From Platanthera guangdongensis (taxonomy: Eukaryota > Streptophyta > Magnoliopsida > Asparagales > Orchidaceae), in contig CM077163.1 in assembly GCA_039583875.1 (NCBI GenBank), forward strand, positions 235,034,646 to 235,098,645: DNA of 64,000 nucleotides. The letters are read 5' to 3'. Position numbers and translations under genes: made by a program. Below are positions 63,191-64,000 of the stretch, in pieces (position 1 is the stretch's first letter; every line of letters begins with the position of its first letter). The notes beneath the pieces were generated by a model. It was not told the origin of the DNA, searched no databases, and worked only from the letters and a program-made list of their open reading frames with translations.

Positions 63191-64000
63191 CACGAGAGAT
63201 CAACCAGTCATGTCAGCTAGTGAGAGCCTGACAGCGGAATCCATCTCAGAGCAAAGGACTTGGCTTCAACGAGAGATCAACCTGCCATGTCAGCTAGTGA
63301 GAGCCTGACAGCGGAATCCATCTCAGAGCAAAGGACTTGGCTTCCACGAGAGATCAACCTGCCCTGCCAGCTAGATGAGAGCCTAGCAGCGGAATCCATC
63401 TCGGAGCAAAGGACTTGACTTCCACGAGAGATCAACCTGCCCTGCCAGCTAGACGAGAGCCTAGCAGCGGAATCCATCTCGGAGCAAAGGACTTGGCTTC
63501 CACGAGAGATCAACCTGCCATGCCAGCTAAATGAGAGCCTGGCTGCGGAATCCATCTCGGAGCTAAGGGCTTGGCTTCCACGAGAGATCAACCTGCCCTG
63601 CCAGCTAGATGAGAGCCTAGCAGCGGAATCCATCTCGGAGCAAAGTACTTGGCTTCCACGAGAGATCAATCTGCCCTGCCAGCTAGATGAGAGCCTGGCA
63701 GCGGAATCCATCTCGGAGCTAAGGGCTTGGCTTCCACGAGAGATCAATCTGCCCTGCCAGCTAGATGAGAGCCTGGCAGCGGAATCCATCTCGGAGCTAA
63801 GGGCTTGGCTTCCACGAGAGATCAACCTGCCCTGCCAGCTAGATGAGAGCCTGACAGCGGAATCCATCTCGGAGCTAAGGGCTTGGCTTCCACGAGAGAT
63901 CAAACTGCCCTGCCAGCTAGATGAGAGTCTGGCAGCGGAATCCATCTCGAAGCTAAGAGTTTGGCTTCCACGAGAGATCAACCTGCCCTGCCAGCTAGAT
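63191..64000. repeat. 78-bp tandem repeat, at least ten copies, running off the window
   Basis: The AGATCAACCTGCCCTGCCAG block recurs at 63351, 63429, 63507 and on at exact 78-bp steps, with an imperfect first copy near 63200. As 78 is 26 codons, the minus strand is open for nine units of 26 residues (SSSWQGRLISRGSQALSSEM core). Units differ by a few substitutions (GCAGC/GACAG, GAGCAAAG/GAGCTAAG). Confidence 0.95.

Noticed and set aside
63277..63981. 234-codon repeat protein on the minus strand
   Set aside because: The frame follows from a 78-bp unit without stops. It lacks a supported start outside the array and lies in likely retroelement non-coding sequence. Kept only as a finding.

Overview
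This is nuclear DNA of a flowering plant. It holds spliced genes with GT-AG introns and nested Ty1/copia and Ty3/gypsy LTR retrotransposons, hAT, Mutator-like and PIF/Harbinger-like DNA transposons, a tRNA-derived SINE and LINE tails. No bacterial operon, CRISPR array or organellar block is seen. The species cannot be named from the sequence alone.

Two host genes stand out. (1) A plus-strand gene occupies about 3.3-51.9 kb. Its recognisable exons are only 0.1-0.2 kb each (3294-3409, 4373-4561, 29491-29633, 51720-51901). The last three join in perfect reading phase across introns of about 24.9 and 22.1 kb, which hold almost all the transposons of the window. The protein family was not recognised. 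(2) A complete five-exon minus-strand gene (59499 down to 53804, 297 aa) encodes a cinnamoyl-CoA-reductase-like SDR protein. It has a TATA box at 59569-59575 and two large introns loaded with foldback MITEs, an LTR and a 29-nt G run.

Region by region. 0.5-3.9 kb: gypsy gag remnant, a solo LTR (TSD CTGAT) inside the primer-binding region of a copia remnant, and a small solo LTR. 5.4-12.1 kb: full-length but decayed chromovirus (TSD ATGCA, both LTRs 391 bp once a nested hAT is removed). 13.2-17.0 kb: hAT transposon with 8-bp TSD and degraded transposase, inside a dispersed repeat whose empty copy lies at 1.3-1.9 kb. 17.9-20.4 kb: LTR, hAT-like repeat, SINE. 20.6-25.5 kb: minus-strand copia split by a 1.9-kb solo LTR. 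25.9-28.4 kb: MITE, 20-bp minisatellite, LTR, GC-rich hairpins. 30.1-34.2 kb: internally deleted copia with both LTRs. 34.7-44.0 kb: old minus-strand copia split by a very young intact copia (35070-42527, near-identical 1617-bp LTRs, 1362-aa polyprotein). 44.0-47.4 kb: plus-strand copia remnant. 47.5-49.7 kb: gag-only gypsy derivative. 50.0-53.5 kb: MITEs, LINE tail and the last exon of gene 1. 53.8-59.6 kb: gene 2. 60.1-64.0 kb: MITE, long hairpins, the 3' end of a large minus-strand LTR element with GC-rich internal repeats, and a 78-bp tandem array that runs off the window.

The overall picture is intron gigantism by serial nested insertion: most insertions between 4.6 and 51.7 kb lie within one inferred transcription unit, and many can be ordered in time from target-site duplications and nesting.
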